Shown here: positions 10,169-19,536 of the stretch, piece after piece | How the letters are laid out: each line of letters begins with the position of its first letter | Position numbering within the stretch: the stretch's first letter is position 1 | Assembly: GCA_031291235.1 (NCBI GenBank) | Contig: JARLJL010000013.1 | Location: 62,001-126,000 of the forward strand | Source: Sulfuriferula sp. | GTDB taxonomy: Bacteria > Pseudomonadota > Gammaproteobacteria > Burkholderiales > Sulfuriferulaceae | Length of the DNA: 64,000 nt | Direction of reading: 5' to 3' | Made by a program: the position numbers and the translations under genes | The notes under the pieces: generated by a model | What the model was told of the DNA's origin: nothing | Databases searched by the model: none | The model's input: the letters and a program-made list of their open reading frames with translations, nothing else

Positions 10169-11122
10169 ATGTCCGTATATACCAGCGTCACCGAAGCCGA
10201 AGCAGCCGCATGGCTTGAGCAATACCCGATTGGACAGCTCGTCGCATTGCGCGGCATTGCATCAGGCATAGAAAACACCAATTACTTTCTCACTACGGAC
10301 CGCGGTCAATATGTCCTGACCCTGTTTGAAAAACTGACTGCCGCAGAATTGCCCTATTTCCTGCAGCTCATGGACCATCTTGCCGGCAAAGGTATACCCT
10401 GTCCGCAACCTGTCGCCAATCTGCAAGGCCGACTGCTGGGCGAGCTCAACGGCAAACCCGCCAGTCTGGTCAGCCGCCTTAGCGGCGCATCGTTGACACA
10501 TCCGACTGCAACGCAATGCGCTGCAGCAGGCACCGCACTGGCGCAAATGCATCTGGCAGGACAGGATTTCCCGCTACACCGCGACAATCCGCGCGGAGCA
10601 ACCTGGTGGAAAGCTACCGGCCCGCAGCTATTACCGTTCATGACACCCGATGCAGCCGAATTATTGCAGGCCGAAATCAAATTCCAGGCGTTGCACCGTT
10701 TGCAGGATTTGCCACGCGGTGTCATTCACGCCGATCTATTCCGTGACAATGCACTGTTTGCAGGCGATATTTTGTCCGGCGTTATCGACTTTTACTTCGC
10801 CTGCGACGATACCTTGCTGTACGATATCGCCATCACCGTCAACGACTGGTGCACCATGGATGGCGGCGAGCTCGACCTCGCCTGCACCGCTGCCCTGTTG
10901 CAGGCTTACCATGCTGTACGCCCGCTATCCATGATAGAACGCGGCGCATGGCCGATTACCCTGCGCGCGGCCGCCTTGCGCTTCTGGGTATCCCGTCTGT
11001 ACGACCTGCATTTTCCGCGCGAAGGTGAAATGACGCACGCCAAAGACCCCGCGCACTTCGAACAAATTCTGCGCTGCCGCATCCGCTCGCAAGCGGCGTT
11101 GCAGCGCATGTGGATCAACTGA
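10169..11122 (+). CDS. thrB: Homoserine kinase, aminoglycoside-phosphotransferase fold
   Basis: 317 residues of the Pseudomonas-type ThrB, which has the choline/aminoglycoside kinase fold rather than the GHMP fold of E. coli ThrB. The N-terminal GIASGIENTNYFL, the catalytic-loop HADLFRDNALF and the metal-binding VIDFYFACDD are visible. It phosphorylates homoserine in threonine synthesis. It is 54 bp after the DUF2782 gene and 10 bp ahead of the next membrane protein, suggesting one transcript. Confidence 0.94.
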   Translation: MSVYTSVTEAEAAAWLEQYPIGQLVALRGIASGIENTNYFLTTDRGQYVLTLFEKLTAAELPYFLQLMDHLAGKGIPCPQPVANLQGRLLGELNGKPASLVSRLSGASLTHPTATQCAAAGTALAQMHLAGQDFPLHRDNPRGATWWKATGPQLLPFMTPDAAELLQAEIKFQALHRLQDLPRGVIHADLFRDNALFAGDILSGVIDFYFACDDTLLYDIAITVNDWCTMDGGELDLACTAALLQAYHAVRPLSMIERGAWPITLRAAALRFWVSRLYDLHFPREGEMTHAKDPAHFEQILRCRIRSQAALQRMWIN

Positions 11123-11132
11123 GGGTACCATC

Positions 11133-11873
11133 ATGAAAACGCGTATCGTACCTGCCAGCCACGGCTGGCTATGGATTAAACAGGCTTTCGGCCTGTTCAG
11201 GCAGAGCCCGCTGATCTGGGTTACATTAAGCATTTCCGTCATACTCATCGGTGCCACGCTCGGCATGATTCCGTTTCTGGGTAGTGTGCTGTTCCAGCTT
11301 ATCGCACCGGGGCTCACTGCCGGACTTTTGCTGGGTTGCCGCGCCCAGCAACAAGGCGAGGAACTTGAAATCGCCCATCTGTTTGCGGGTTTCAAAAGCC
11401 ACGGCGCACAACTGGTTACCGTTGGCGGCATTTATCTGACCGGCATGCTCATTATTGCCGCGATCGTCGGCATGATAGGCGGCGAACCGCTGATTCGTGC
11501 GCTTACCGCGGGTCATCCCAGTGCAGATACCGTCGCCACTACCGGCATGGCCGGCATGAACATGATGCCTGTGCTCGTCGGCCTGGCATTGCTTATCCCG
11601 CTACTAATGGCCTACTGGTTCGCACCTGCACTGGTCGTGTTCGGCAACATGCGTCCGGTAGATGCACTCAAAACCAGTCTTGCTGCCAGCCTGAACAATG
11701 TTACCGCCTTTCTGGTGTACGGCTTGTCCATCTTCCTGCTGTTTATACTTGCGACATTGCCTATCATGCTGGGATTCCTGATCATGATCCCGATCGCATT
11801 TATCAGTTACTACACCGCGTTTGAAGATGTCTTCGGCGACGACGCCGTCAGCCAAATCAGCAAAACAGTTTAA
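11133..11873 (+). CDS. Multi-pass inner-membrane protein, BPSS1780-like
   Basis: 246 residues with about five to six hydrophobic segments and an N-terminal amphipathic part (HGWLWIKQAFGLFRQSPLIW) resembling betaproteobacterial BPSS1780-family membrane proteins of unknown role. It follows thrB by 10 bp and probably shares its transcript. There is no catalytic motif, and no function can be assigned. Family assignment is by general resemblance. Confidence 0.7.
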   Translation: MKTRIVPASHGWLWIKQAFGLFRQSPLIWVTLSISVILIGATLGMIPFLGSVLFQLIAPGLTAGLLLGCRAQQQGEELEIAHLFAGFKSHGAQLVTVGGIYLTGMLIIAAIVGMIGGEPLIRALTAGHPSADTVATTGMAGMNMMPVLVGLALLIPLLMAYWFAPALVVFGNMRPVDALKTSLAASLNNVTAFLVYGLSIFLLFILATLPIMLGFLIMIPIAFISYYTAFEDVFGDDAVSQISKTV

Positions 11874-11885
11874 TCCCCTTGCTGC

Positions 11886-11918
11886 ATCCTTATCCTGGCA
11901 TCCGCCCCGGATAAGGAT
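11886..11918 (+). terminator. Hairpin after the thrB cluster
   Basis: ATCCTTATCC (11886-11895) and GGATAAGGAT (11909-11918) form a 10-bp stem 12 bp past the stop codon, followed by TT and an A/T-rich stretch. The T run is weak, so efficiency is uncertain. From here to 12166 the only other structure seen is an imperfect inverted repeat at 12054-12065/12080-12091. Confidence 0.5.
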
Positions 11919-12166
11919 TTACACAAATTTACGCAAACGCGGTATCATGCACAACGACTGACGAACTTTCGTCACTGATTGCACACATCGTTAACGCAAT
12001 ACCAAAATGCATTCAGGCAACGGCATCGTGCTTCAAGAACAGCAAAATGAACAATATTGCCGGTTATTATCCATGAGAAAACCGACAATATCATGTGATA
12101 AAGACAAGAAAAAATCATTTTCATCAGGAGGCTAACTGTCTGATTAAAAAGTGCGGTTTTGCGCTA

Positions 12167-13903
12167 ATGCTCAGACAATTACTCATGCAGAATTATCTGA
12201 AACTTTATAGTTTGCTGTTTGCGACCGCATTTCTGCTTTGCATGCAGCCGAGCGCGTTTGGTGCCGTGTCACTCAGACAAAATATCGAGCTGGACCTGAT
12301 CAATAGCGGTCATTTGTATCAGGCAACCGATGACAACTTCCCGACATCGTTCCAAGAACTACCCGGCTGGTTATCCCGGCATCAGACAATCAATCGCGTT
12401 AATATGCTAGGCGGCAGCTACTGGTTTTATGCCGAAATACATAACGACTCCAGCGATACAGAATGGGTATTGGATCCGGACGATACGCTGATCGACAAGG
12501 TAGAAGCGCACATTTTTACCGATGACGATCAGGTGCAGCAATTTGTGACCGGATACAGGGCGGATCACGAATACATGCTGCACTACGGCAAAGACATACA
12601 CCTCCCGCCGGGATCCAGCAGCAAAATACTGATCCGACTGCAAAGCCCCTATTATGCCTCCCAGCCCGACATCAAAATATACCCCAAGCAAGACTATCGC
12701 CAGCATGTTCTGGCGGAAAACATCCAGGCTATTGCCGCATTCGGCGCGCTCATTACCTTAGCGCTCTATAATCTGTTCATTTTCCGCATTACTCGCGACC
12801 GCGCCCTGTTCTATTACGCCATTTATCTGCTTGCCTACTTCACAGGCTGGGCGTTTACCTTTCAACTCCCGGCGGAACTGTTCGGCTGGCACGACCTGCG
12901 AGTGCATTACATACCGTTCTTTCTCCTGCCAGTGCTGAACACATTGTTTTATACCGAGTTTCTACGGTTAAAAACCAACTTTCCGCGGCTGGCAGCTATT
13001 GGACGAATTAATATCGTATTGCCGCTCATACTGTTGCCTAGCTGCTTTTTCGCCCTGTCCTATGCACACATGCTGGCAACCATCGCCATCAGTATCTGGT
13101 TGGTTATTGCATTAATCAGCGGCCTTGTCAGTTTGTATCACGGCTTCCGGCCTGCGCGCTATTTCGTTATGGCGTTTCTTGCCCTGCTGATTCCCGGCGT
13201 GCTGATATTGCCGGCCAATCTGGGTCTGATGCCTGATCTGGTCGACAACGCAGAGCTATTAACCCTGCTGGGTGGCACACTTGATGCAATTCTGCTGGCG
13301 TTCGCACTGGCCGACAAAATCCGGCTGTTATCGGAAGAAAAGGATCATGCGCTGCACCGGCTCAGCAAGATGCTGGCGCTGGCCAGCACCGACCATCTGA
13401 CCGGCATCTCCAACCGGCATGCTTTCGATCTGATCTTCAAGCAGGATTTTGCGTGTCCTGAATGTGTCGACGATCCGCACCAGCAAATACTCGTACTGAT
13501 CGATCTGGATGGCCTGAAGGTCGTCAACGACCGGTTCGGTCATTCGCGCGGCGATGCCTTGTTATGCGCATTTGCTACAGCATTGCAGAAATTGCAGACC
13601 GACGGCATCTCGGTGTACCGACTAGGCGGCGACGAATTCACCATATTGGCCGACAAGCGCCATGAAGACGCATTACGCAGCGCCCTGATAAAACTGGAAA
13701 AGGAACTCCCGGAACAAGGTTTCGAAGGCACGGGCATCAGTTTCGGCATCGCCAGTGCCAGCGAAAGCATTTCTCCGGACGACATGCTCATTCGCGCCGA
13801 CCGCCGCATGTATGAAAACAAGATATCGCGGCGCCGGGCCAGAGCCGACGATGCGATCATACCGGTAGCGGGATCGGCCTCAGCACAGGGCGATCCCGCG
13901 TAA
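12167..13903 (+). CDS. 7TMR-DISM sensor diguanylate cyclase
   Basis: Layout: signal peptide (to about residue 30), extracytoplasmic 7TMR-DISMED2-like sensory domain, seven transmembrane helices (about 190-385), short coiled coil, then a GGDEF domain with an intact RLGGDEFTIL. It should make c-di-GMP in response to a periplasmic ligand. There is no RxxD inhibitory site five residues before GGDEF (TDGI is found instead). The start is unclear: a perfect AGGAGG lies at 12126-12131, 8 bp before an in-frame CTG at 12140, while the nearest ATG (12167, used here) is 35 bp away. A GTG at 12095 has no ribosome site. Confidence 0.88.
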   Translation: MLRQLLMQNYLKLYSLLFATAFLLCMQPSAFGAVSLRQNIELDLINSGHLYQATDDNFPTSFQELPGWLSRHQTINRVNMLGGSYWFYAEIHNDSSDTEWVLDPDDTLIDKVEAHIFTDDDQVQQFVTGYRADHEYMLHYGKDIHLPPGSSSKILIRLQSPYYASQPDIKIYPKQDYRQHVLAENIQAIAAFGALITLALYNLFIFRITRDRALFYYAIYLLAYFTGWAFTFQLPAELFGWHDLRVHYIPFFLLPVLNTLFYTEFLRLKTNFPRLAAIGRINIVLPLILLPSCFFALSYAHMLATIAISIWLVIALISGLVSLYHGFRPARYFVMAFLALLIPGVLILPANLGLMPDLVDNAELLTLLGGTLDAILLAFALADKIRLLSEEKDHALHRLSKMLALASTDHLTGISNRHAFDLIFKQDFACPECVDDPHQQILVLIDLDGLKVVNDRFGHSRGDALLCAFATALQKLQTDGISVYRLGGDEFTILADKRHEDALRSALIKLEKELPEQGFEGTGISFGIASASESISPDDMLIRADRRMYENKISRRRARADDAIIPVAGSASAQGDPA

Positions 13904-13920
13904 CATCTGCACCCTGACGT

Positions 13921-16900
13921 CTAGAAGTCGGTTTCACCCTTGATCACTCGCGGATATCCCGTCATCGCTCTGGATGCCTGCATCCCAGCCATCACCGCAG
14001 CCTCAACGCAACCTGCGTTCAATCCGGTTTTAATCCAGTCTCCAGTCAGATAGAGATTGGAGAACCCCGAACCGTCGGTCGCAAGACGATACTGCGTGCT
14101 GTTCACGACGGACAATACATAACGCTCCGACGGATCGACATTGGCGCGCCAGTATTGGCTGTCGAAACGCGCCACGCCGATTGCAGCGGCCGGATCGACA
14201 AGGTTATTCCAGTTGTACGCACCGGGCACGCCAGCATTGGGCAACAGCGCGGTAATACTCTGATTGAGCTGATCGATAGCCCCCTGCTTGGCAATATCCG
14301 CGCAGCGCCCGGGGAAACCGTAATCGGTTATCGGCGGAAAAACATCCACCGGCATGGCGCTGCAGAAATACGATACGTTTTTCGGATCGAGCGGTGCAGG
14401 CCAGTCTTCCCGGCACAGCAACTGATCCATCGGCGCCCAGGTATCGTAAGGTTCGGTAAATCCGCTCAGCACGGGCTCCTGACCTTCCGGCTGAGCGGTC
14501 CAGCCCAGTTGTGCGATATCCTGATTCTGCCAAATCTGATAGGCTTGCGTCACTACAGTCTGCACGTTTTCTGCAGTCGCTTTCAATGCCGGGCTTTGCG
14601 CCAGCAACTGCGGACACAGTTGCGGCAGCGCACCGATGGATATACCGAAAACGACACGGTCGAAATCGCGCCCTTTTTTCAGACTCACTTGCGGCAACGG
14701 CTCGCCGAAGGTCTGTTCATACAACGCAGGCCAATTGCTCCAGTTGGATTCGAGATTGACATTTTGCGCCTGCAGCAATGCAGCCTGCTGCGGCATGATC
14801 TGATCGAAATTCGGCGTGCTCGGCCAGCATGCCAATCCTTTTACATAAACCAGCGGATCGTAGCTGTCGCTACCAGCAGCAACGGCTACCTGCCTGGTCA
14901 AACGGATTTCTCCTACCGTATCGCCGTCCGGCACCAACTCCTCAACCTTGTGGAAGAACTGGAATTTCACGCCGCGAGCCTTGAGCACCTGATAAAACGG
15001 CGTAAATATGGTATCGCCCATCCCGGCCTGCATCTTGTACATGAGACCGCCCTTGTAGCACAGGCCGATACGCATCATCGCCCGCAACAGCGTGCCAGCC
15101 TCGGCATTGGGCTTGCTGAAATCGCCGCCTTCGTAGGCAAACACCAGATCGTAGAAACCGCGCACCGGCGCCGAATTGACGACCAGCGGCACATTGGCGC
15201 CATGCTTGGTCAGCCAGGCACGAAAATCCAGATTGTTGATCACGTCGAAACCCTGTTCGAATACGCCGTCTTCCAGCATGCCGAGCATGACGGTCACCCC
15301 CAAATCGACGCATATGTACAGGCGACGCAACTCATCGTTACCGTCGAGCAACGGCAGCACGGTCTTGTCCTGCCACTGCTTGACTCCTTTCATGGACGAT
15401 GCCAGCAGGGTACGTTGCAACGGCGTATGTTCAGGCAATATCTCCGGCAAAGCAGTAACGAAAAGATGCAGACCCAGCGTAAACTCGGAGATATCCGCAC
15501 CGAGCCGATTAACATCCTGCCCGACCGCCGATGCCAGCGCATGCAGCCAGTCCGGATGCTCCCCGGCAGACGAAAGTCCGGCGTCCGGCAGATGCACGTC
15601 GCGGATATCGCCCAGCCACTTCCTGATCCAGCCCAGCAGCGCAACCGCTGCCTGCCACAAGGTTATGGTTTCGCTGCCGTCTCCGGGCACGCCAGGTAGT
15701 TCAGGGAAATCCAGCAGCCACATTTTCCATTCGTCGTCGATATCCTCGGACAGCGCTACAAAATTATGCGGTTTGAATGCATCCTGCCAGGTCGCAAGCG
15801 GTGCGCCGGCTGGCCTGTTCATAGCTGCATAAGCTTCCTTGATCGTCGCAAAGGCATTTTCGTAGAAGCCAAACCAGATATGCAGGCCATGCTCCTCGAT
15901 ACGCTGACCATACTGCGCATTGCGACCGCTGGCGCCTTTGCCGCCGATACGCCAGCCCATCTGGTAGACGGTAATATCGTATTTATTCTGCCAGCCCGGC
16001 TGACTGGTCAGATAATGCGCCGTCGTCATGGCACCGACGCCGCCGCCGAGTATGGCGATTTTTTCCGGCTGGATTTGCGAATTATCCACCAGCTCCTCGC
16101 CCGGCGTAACGGTAAAATCGAATTGCAGGTTGAACGGTAGGATCGCCGGGCTGTCGCCCAGCGGCAAACCCAGCGTCTGATCCAGCGGGAAGCTCGCAAA
16201 CGGATGCAGCGTTGCCGTGTATTCATAGCCCAGCAATGCGCCGCTATGCAGTTTGTCGACATTCGCCGGTGCGGCGACGATGGCCTGATACACGGCCTTT
16301 TCACCAGCCGAATCCGGGAACTGCTTGAGGAATATCTGATCGGTACGCGGTTTGAACAGCAGGGAAATGACATCCGCCCAGCCTGCGATATCCATATTCA
16401 GAAAATCCGGCATGGATTTGAGCAATTCGAACGCCTGCATCAGAAAATCCAGGAAATCCTTCACCGGGCGATGCGGGTTGATTTTCTTTACCGCATTCAC
16501 TTCCAGCAGGGGATGCATAGCTATCTGCGTATCCGGCGAAAACGGCTGAAAACCCTTGGCTGAAACAGCGCATCGCAGAGGATCGGCACCGACTTCCGGA
16601 ATCTCGTATTCGCACAAATATTTCGGATAGCCGAACAGCTCGCGCCCGTTGATCAGCGCCATACCGTCGTCCACAAAAATATGGCAGGGATACCAGTATA
16701 CATAAGACAGCTTGCCCGCTTCATCCATTTTGCCGACCATGATCCAGGTCACGATGTCGACCTCGGTGATCCAACCCTTATCCTTGTCCACCGGCACGGT
16801 AGAATTGGCATGCCCGACCCGGGTAAACGTCGTCATCACATACGGCGACAGTACCTTGAACAGCATACGTCCGGCAGCCACCTGATTCAGCGCCGTATCC

Positions 16901-17028
16901 ACAGTAGCTTGCAGTTGGGCCAGCCCGCCCTTGAGAAAAAAGCCGTACATATTGGCCTGTTGCAGTTGCAGCGGCGAATGCATCAATGCGGAACCGCCGG
17001 TATAGATGTATTGCGGGCGTTGCGTCAT
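13921..17028 (-). CDS. Acetoacetate decarboxylase-like / FAD-dependent oxidoreductase fusion
   Basis: 1035 residues in two parts. Residues 1 to about 300 resemble the acetoacetate decarboxylase fold and keep the lysine motif as GRELFGYPKY, although the second lysine of the classical PKK is Tyr. From about residue 325 an amine-oxidase/phytoene-desaturase-type FAD enzyme starts with the dinucleotide motif ILGGGVGAMTTAHYL and RIGGKGASGRN, and ends with the flavin motif YLTGDWIKTGLNAGCVEAAV. Start ATG 17028 has GGGGAGG upstream; the longer frame to 17085 has none. Substrate is unknown; the second half is related to carotenoid/squalene oxidoreductases. It is divergent from the QueC-like gene. Confidence 0.82.
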   Translation of the reverse strand: MTQRPQYIYTGGSALMHSPLQLQQANMYGFFLKGGLAQLQATVDTALNQVAAGRMLFKVLSPYVMTTFTRVGHANSTVPVDKDKGWITEVDIVTWIMVGKMDEAGKLSYVYWYPCHIFVDDGMALINGRELFGYPKYLCEYEIPEVGADPLRCAVSAKGFQPFSPDTQIAMHPLLEVNAVKKINPHRPVKDFLDFLMQAFELLKSMPDFLNMDIAGWADVISLLFKPRTDQIFLKQFPDSAGEKAVYQAIVAAPANVDKLHSGALLGYEYTATLHPFASFPLDQTLGLPLGDSPAILPFNLQFDFTVTPGEELVDNSQIQPEKIAILGGGVGAMTTAHYLTSQPGWQNKYDITVYQMGWRIGGKGASGRNAQYGQRIEEHGLHIWFGFYENAFATIKEAYAAMNRPAGAPLATWQDAFKPHNFVALSEDIDDEWKMWLLDFPELPGVPGDGSETITLWQAAVALLGWIRKWLGDIRDVHLPDAGLSSAGEHPDWLHALASAVGQDVNRLGADISEFTLGLHLFVTALPEILPEHTPLQRTLLASSMKGVKQWQDKTVLPLLDGNDELRRLYICVDLGVTVMLGMLEDGVFEQGFDVINNLDFRAWLTKHGANVPLVVNSAPVRGFYDLVFAYEGGDFSKPNAEAGTLLRAMMRIGLCYKGGLMYKMQAGMGDTIFTPFYQVLKARGVKFQFFHKVEELVPDGDTVGEIRLTRQVAVAAGSDSYDPLVYVKGLACWPSTPNFDQIMPQQAALLQAQNVNLESNWSNWPALYEQTFGEPLPQVSLKKGRDFDRVVFGISIGALPQLCPQLLAQSPALKATAENVQTVVTQAYQIWQNQDIAQLGWTAQPEGQEPVLSGFTEPYDTWAPMDQLLCREDWPAPLDPKNVSYFCSAMPVDVFPPITDYGFPGRCADIAKQGAIDQLNQSITALLPNAGVPGAYNWNNLVDPAAAIGVARFDSQYWRANVDPSERYVLSVVNSTQYRLATDGSGFSNLYLTGDWIKTGLNAGCVEAAVMAGMQASRAMTGYPRVIKGETDF

Positions 17029-17260
17029 CAGAACCTCCCCTTTCAGTAACATGAACAAAGACGCCTGTACTATGCAGTCGTCCATTTCCCAGGTTAAAAA
17101 TTATTTATTGTGCACCGGCCAAGTTTTTGACATCAGCCAACAGCTAAACACATAACCATGACAAACCGGTGATGCCGCATATTAACCGCTCTATTTACCA
17201 GTATGCCAGCACTTTACTGCATTCCGTGTGTATCATGTTTTTTTATCTCCGGAACAGGTC

Positions 17261-17869
17261 ATGTCGGACGTTATCTTGCTGAGCGGCGGTATCGAAAGCT
17301 GCACCCTGCTGCATAAACTGCATACCTCGCACGAACTGCATCCGCTATTCATCGATTACGGGCAGCGCGCAGGCAAACAGGAATATCGCGCGGCGTTGCA
17401 CCACTGCAAACTGCTCGGTCTGACGCTGAAAAAACTGGACATGGCGCAAACCGGCCACGATTTCCGCGCAGGGCAAAGCAAGAAGCTGCATGTACCGTTA
17501 CCGCATCGCAATCTGGTCGCATTGAGTCTGGGGCTGAGCTACGCAACCCAAATCGGCGCCAACCGACTGTTGCTGGCGCTAAACCGGGAGGACACGCAAA
17601 GCTATCCCAGCGCCTCGGAGACATTCATCGCAAAATTCCGGGCCATGGCCGAGGTGCTGGGTGACATTGAGCTGGCCGTGCCGCTGTGCGCCGACACCAA
17701 GGCGCAAATTATCCAGCAGGGTCATCTACTTGGCGTCGATTACAGTCAGACCTATAGCTGCCTGCTCGGCCACGCGCAACACTGCGGGCATTGCCCGCAA
17801 TGCCTGCATCGACGCGAAGCATTCAGACAGGCGGAAATACAGGAACCCAACGGTTTTTACCGTGCCTGA
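17261..17869 (+). CDS. QueC-like (ExsB family) PP-loop protein
   Basis: 202 residues resembling 7-cyano-7-deazaguanine synthase, which converts carboxydeazaguanine to preQ0 with ATP and ammonia. The PP-loop reads LLSGGIESCT, with Glu in place of the usual Asp of SGGxDS. The substrate-loop PHRNLVALSLG is present. C-terminal cysteines are spaced C-x7-C-x2-C-x2-C, fitting the QueC zinc site. It is slightly short, and no other queuosine genes are nearby, so it may be a specialised paralogue. Start ATG 17261 has ACAGGT just upstream. It converges on nadB with a 24-bp gap. Confidence 0.75.
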   Translation: MSDVILLSGGIESCTLLHKLHTSHELHPLFIDYGQRAGKQEYRAALHHCKLLGLTLKKLDMAQTGHDFRAGQSKKLHVPLPHRNLVALSLGLSYATQIGANRLLLALNREDTQSYPSASETFIAKFRAMAEVLGDIELAVPLCADTKAQIIQQGHLLGVDYSQTYSCLLGHAQHCGHCPQCLHRREAFRQAEIQEPNGFYRA

Positions 17870-17893
17870 ACCGCCCGGCAGCAATCGCCGAAG

Positions 17894-19480
17894 CTATACA
17901 GGCGATTTAAACGGGTGCAGTATCGTATCTGCCGCCACTACCGCCGTTTCCGGATAATCGCGGCTGGTATGCAGCCCGCGACTCTCATGGCGCAATTGCG
18001 CGCAACGCACGATCAGGTCGGCAGTCACCACAAGATTGCGCAATTCGATCAGGTCGTTACTGACGCGGAAATTGGCATAATATTCATTGATTTCCTCGGT
18101 CAGCAACGAGATTCTGTGTGCGGCGCGTTCCAGTCGCTTATTGGTACGTACGATGCCGACGTAATCCCACATGAAACGGCGCAGTTCATCCCAGTTATGC
18201 GACAGTACGATTTCCTCGTCGGCATCGGTCACACGGCTTTCGTCCCATTCCGGCAGCACATTGGTTTCCGCAGGGGCTGTCGAACGTATGGTTTGCGCTA
18301 CCGCGCGCCCAAACACCAGACACTCTAGCAGTGAATTGCTGGCCAGCCGGTTGGCGCCGTGCAAGCCGGTATGCGCCACTTCGCCTACTGCGTACAAATT
18401 ATCGATATCGGTACGCGCCGCCAGATCCGTCACCACGCCGCCGCAGGTGTAATGCGCAGCCGGCACCACAGGAATAGGCTCGCGGGTGATGTCTATGCCC
18501 AGCTCCAGACAGCGCTGATAGATATTGGGAAAGTGGCTGGTGACAAATTCCGCAGGTTGATGCGATATATCCAGATATACACAATCCAGGCCACGCTTTT
18601 TCATTTCCCAGTCGATGGCACGCGCCACCACATCGCGCGGCGCCAGCTCTGCGCGCGCATCATGGGCAGGCATGAAGCGGGTACCATCGGGCAATTTCAG
18701 CAAACCGCCTTCACCGCGCACCGCCTCGGAAATCAGAAATGACTTGGCGCGCGGATGATACAGACACGTCGGGTGAAATTGCATGAACTCCATATTGGCG
18801 ACGCTGCAGCCTGCCCGCCAGGCCATGGCTACACCGTCGCCGGTCGCCACATCGGGGTTGGTCGTATACAGATAAACCTTGCCGGCGCCGCCGGTAGCCA
18901 GCACCGTATGCTTGGCCACAAAAGTCTTGACCCGTCCGTTACGACTATCCAGCACATAGCTGCCGTAACAGCGCTGGTCATCGCGCCCGAGTTTGGCGCC
19001 GGTAATCAGATCAATGGCAATATGATGCTCAAGCAAGGTAATATTGGGATGCAAGTGAATTTGCTCGCACAAGGTACGCTGCACTGCACGCCCGGTGGCA
19101 TCGGCAGCATGGATGATACGTCGCGCGCTATGACCGCCTTCGCGCGTCAAATGAAATCCGGTATCGCTGGCGGCATCCTCGGTAAACGGCACCCCGATGC
19201 CAACCAGCCATTGCACAGCTTCCCGGCTATGCTCTACCACGAAGCGCACAGCAGCTTCATCGCACAATCCGGCACCGGCAACCAGCGTATCCTGTATATG
19301 GGCTTCTACCGTATCATCATCGGCCAGTACTGCGGCGATCCCGCCTTGCGCCCAGGCACTGGCCGAATCGCGCAAAGTCTTTTTGGTCAATATGGTAATT
19401 TTCATCGACTCTGCCAAATGCAAGGCTGTCGTCAGGGCGGCCAATCCGCTGCCTATGATGAGTACGTCGGTATGTTCCAT
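17894..19480 (-). CDS. nadB: L-aspartate oxidase
   Basis: 528 residues. This FAD enzyme oxidises L-aspartate to iminoaspartate for NAD synthesis in the cytoplasm. It shows the N-terminal FAD motif [32 protein letters not shown], the catalytic-region [18 protein letters not shown], and the succinate-dehydrogenase-family segment [18 protein letters not shown] with [18 protein letters not shown]. Length is normal. nadA and nadC are not in the window, and the 56-bp gap to the chemosensory output gene shows no terminator. Confidence 0.96.
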   Translation of the reverse strand: MEHTDVLIIGSGLAALTTALHLAESMKITILTKKTLRDSASAWAQGGIAAVLADDDTVEAHIQDTLVAGAGLCDEAAVRFVVEHSREAVQWLVGIGVPFTEDAASDTGFHLTREGGHSARRIIHAADATGRAVQRTLCEQIHLHPNITLLEHHIAIDLITGAKLGRDDQRCYGSYVLDSRNGRVKTFVAKHTVLATGGAGKVYLYTTNPDVATGDGVAMAWRAGCSVANMEFMQFHPTCLYHPRAKSFLISEAVRGEGGLLKLPDGTRFMPAHDARAELAPRDVVARAIDWEMKKRGLDCVYLDISHQPAEFVTSHFPNIYQRCLELGIDITREPIPVVPAAHYTCGGVVTDLAARTDIDNLYAVGEVAHTGLHGANRLASNSLLECLVFGRAVAQTIRSTAPAETNVLPEWDESRVTDADEEIVLSHNWDELRRFMWDYVGIVRTNKRLERAAHRISLLTEEINEYYANFRVSNDLIELRNLVVTADLIVRCAQLRHESRGLHTSRDYPETAVVAADTILHPFKSPV

Positions 19481-19536
19481 ATAACGATCAAATCCAAAGG
19501 GGATTCAAGGATACCAGAGCGTTACGTGCACGGGTA

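Noticed and set aside
14155-15699. 514-codon plus-strand ORF
   Set aside because: Antisense of the ADC-FAD fusion gene; low-complexity His/Arg-rich translation typical of shadows.
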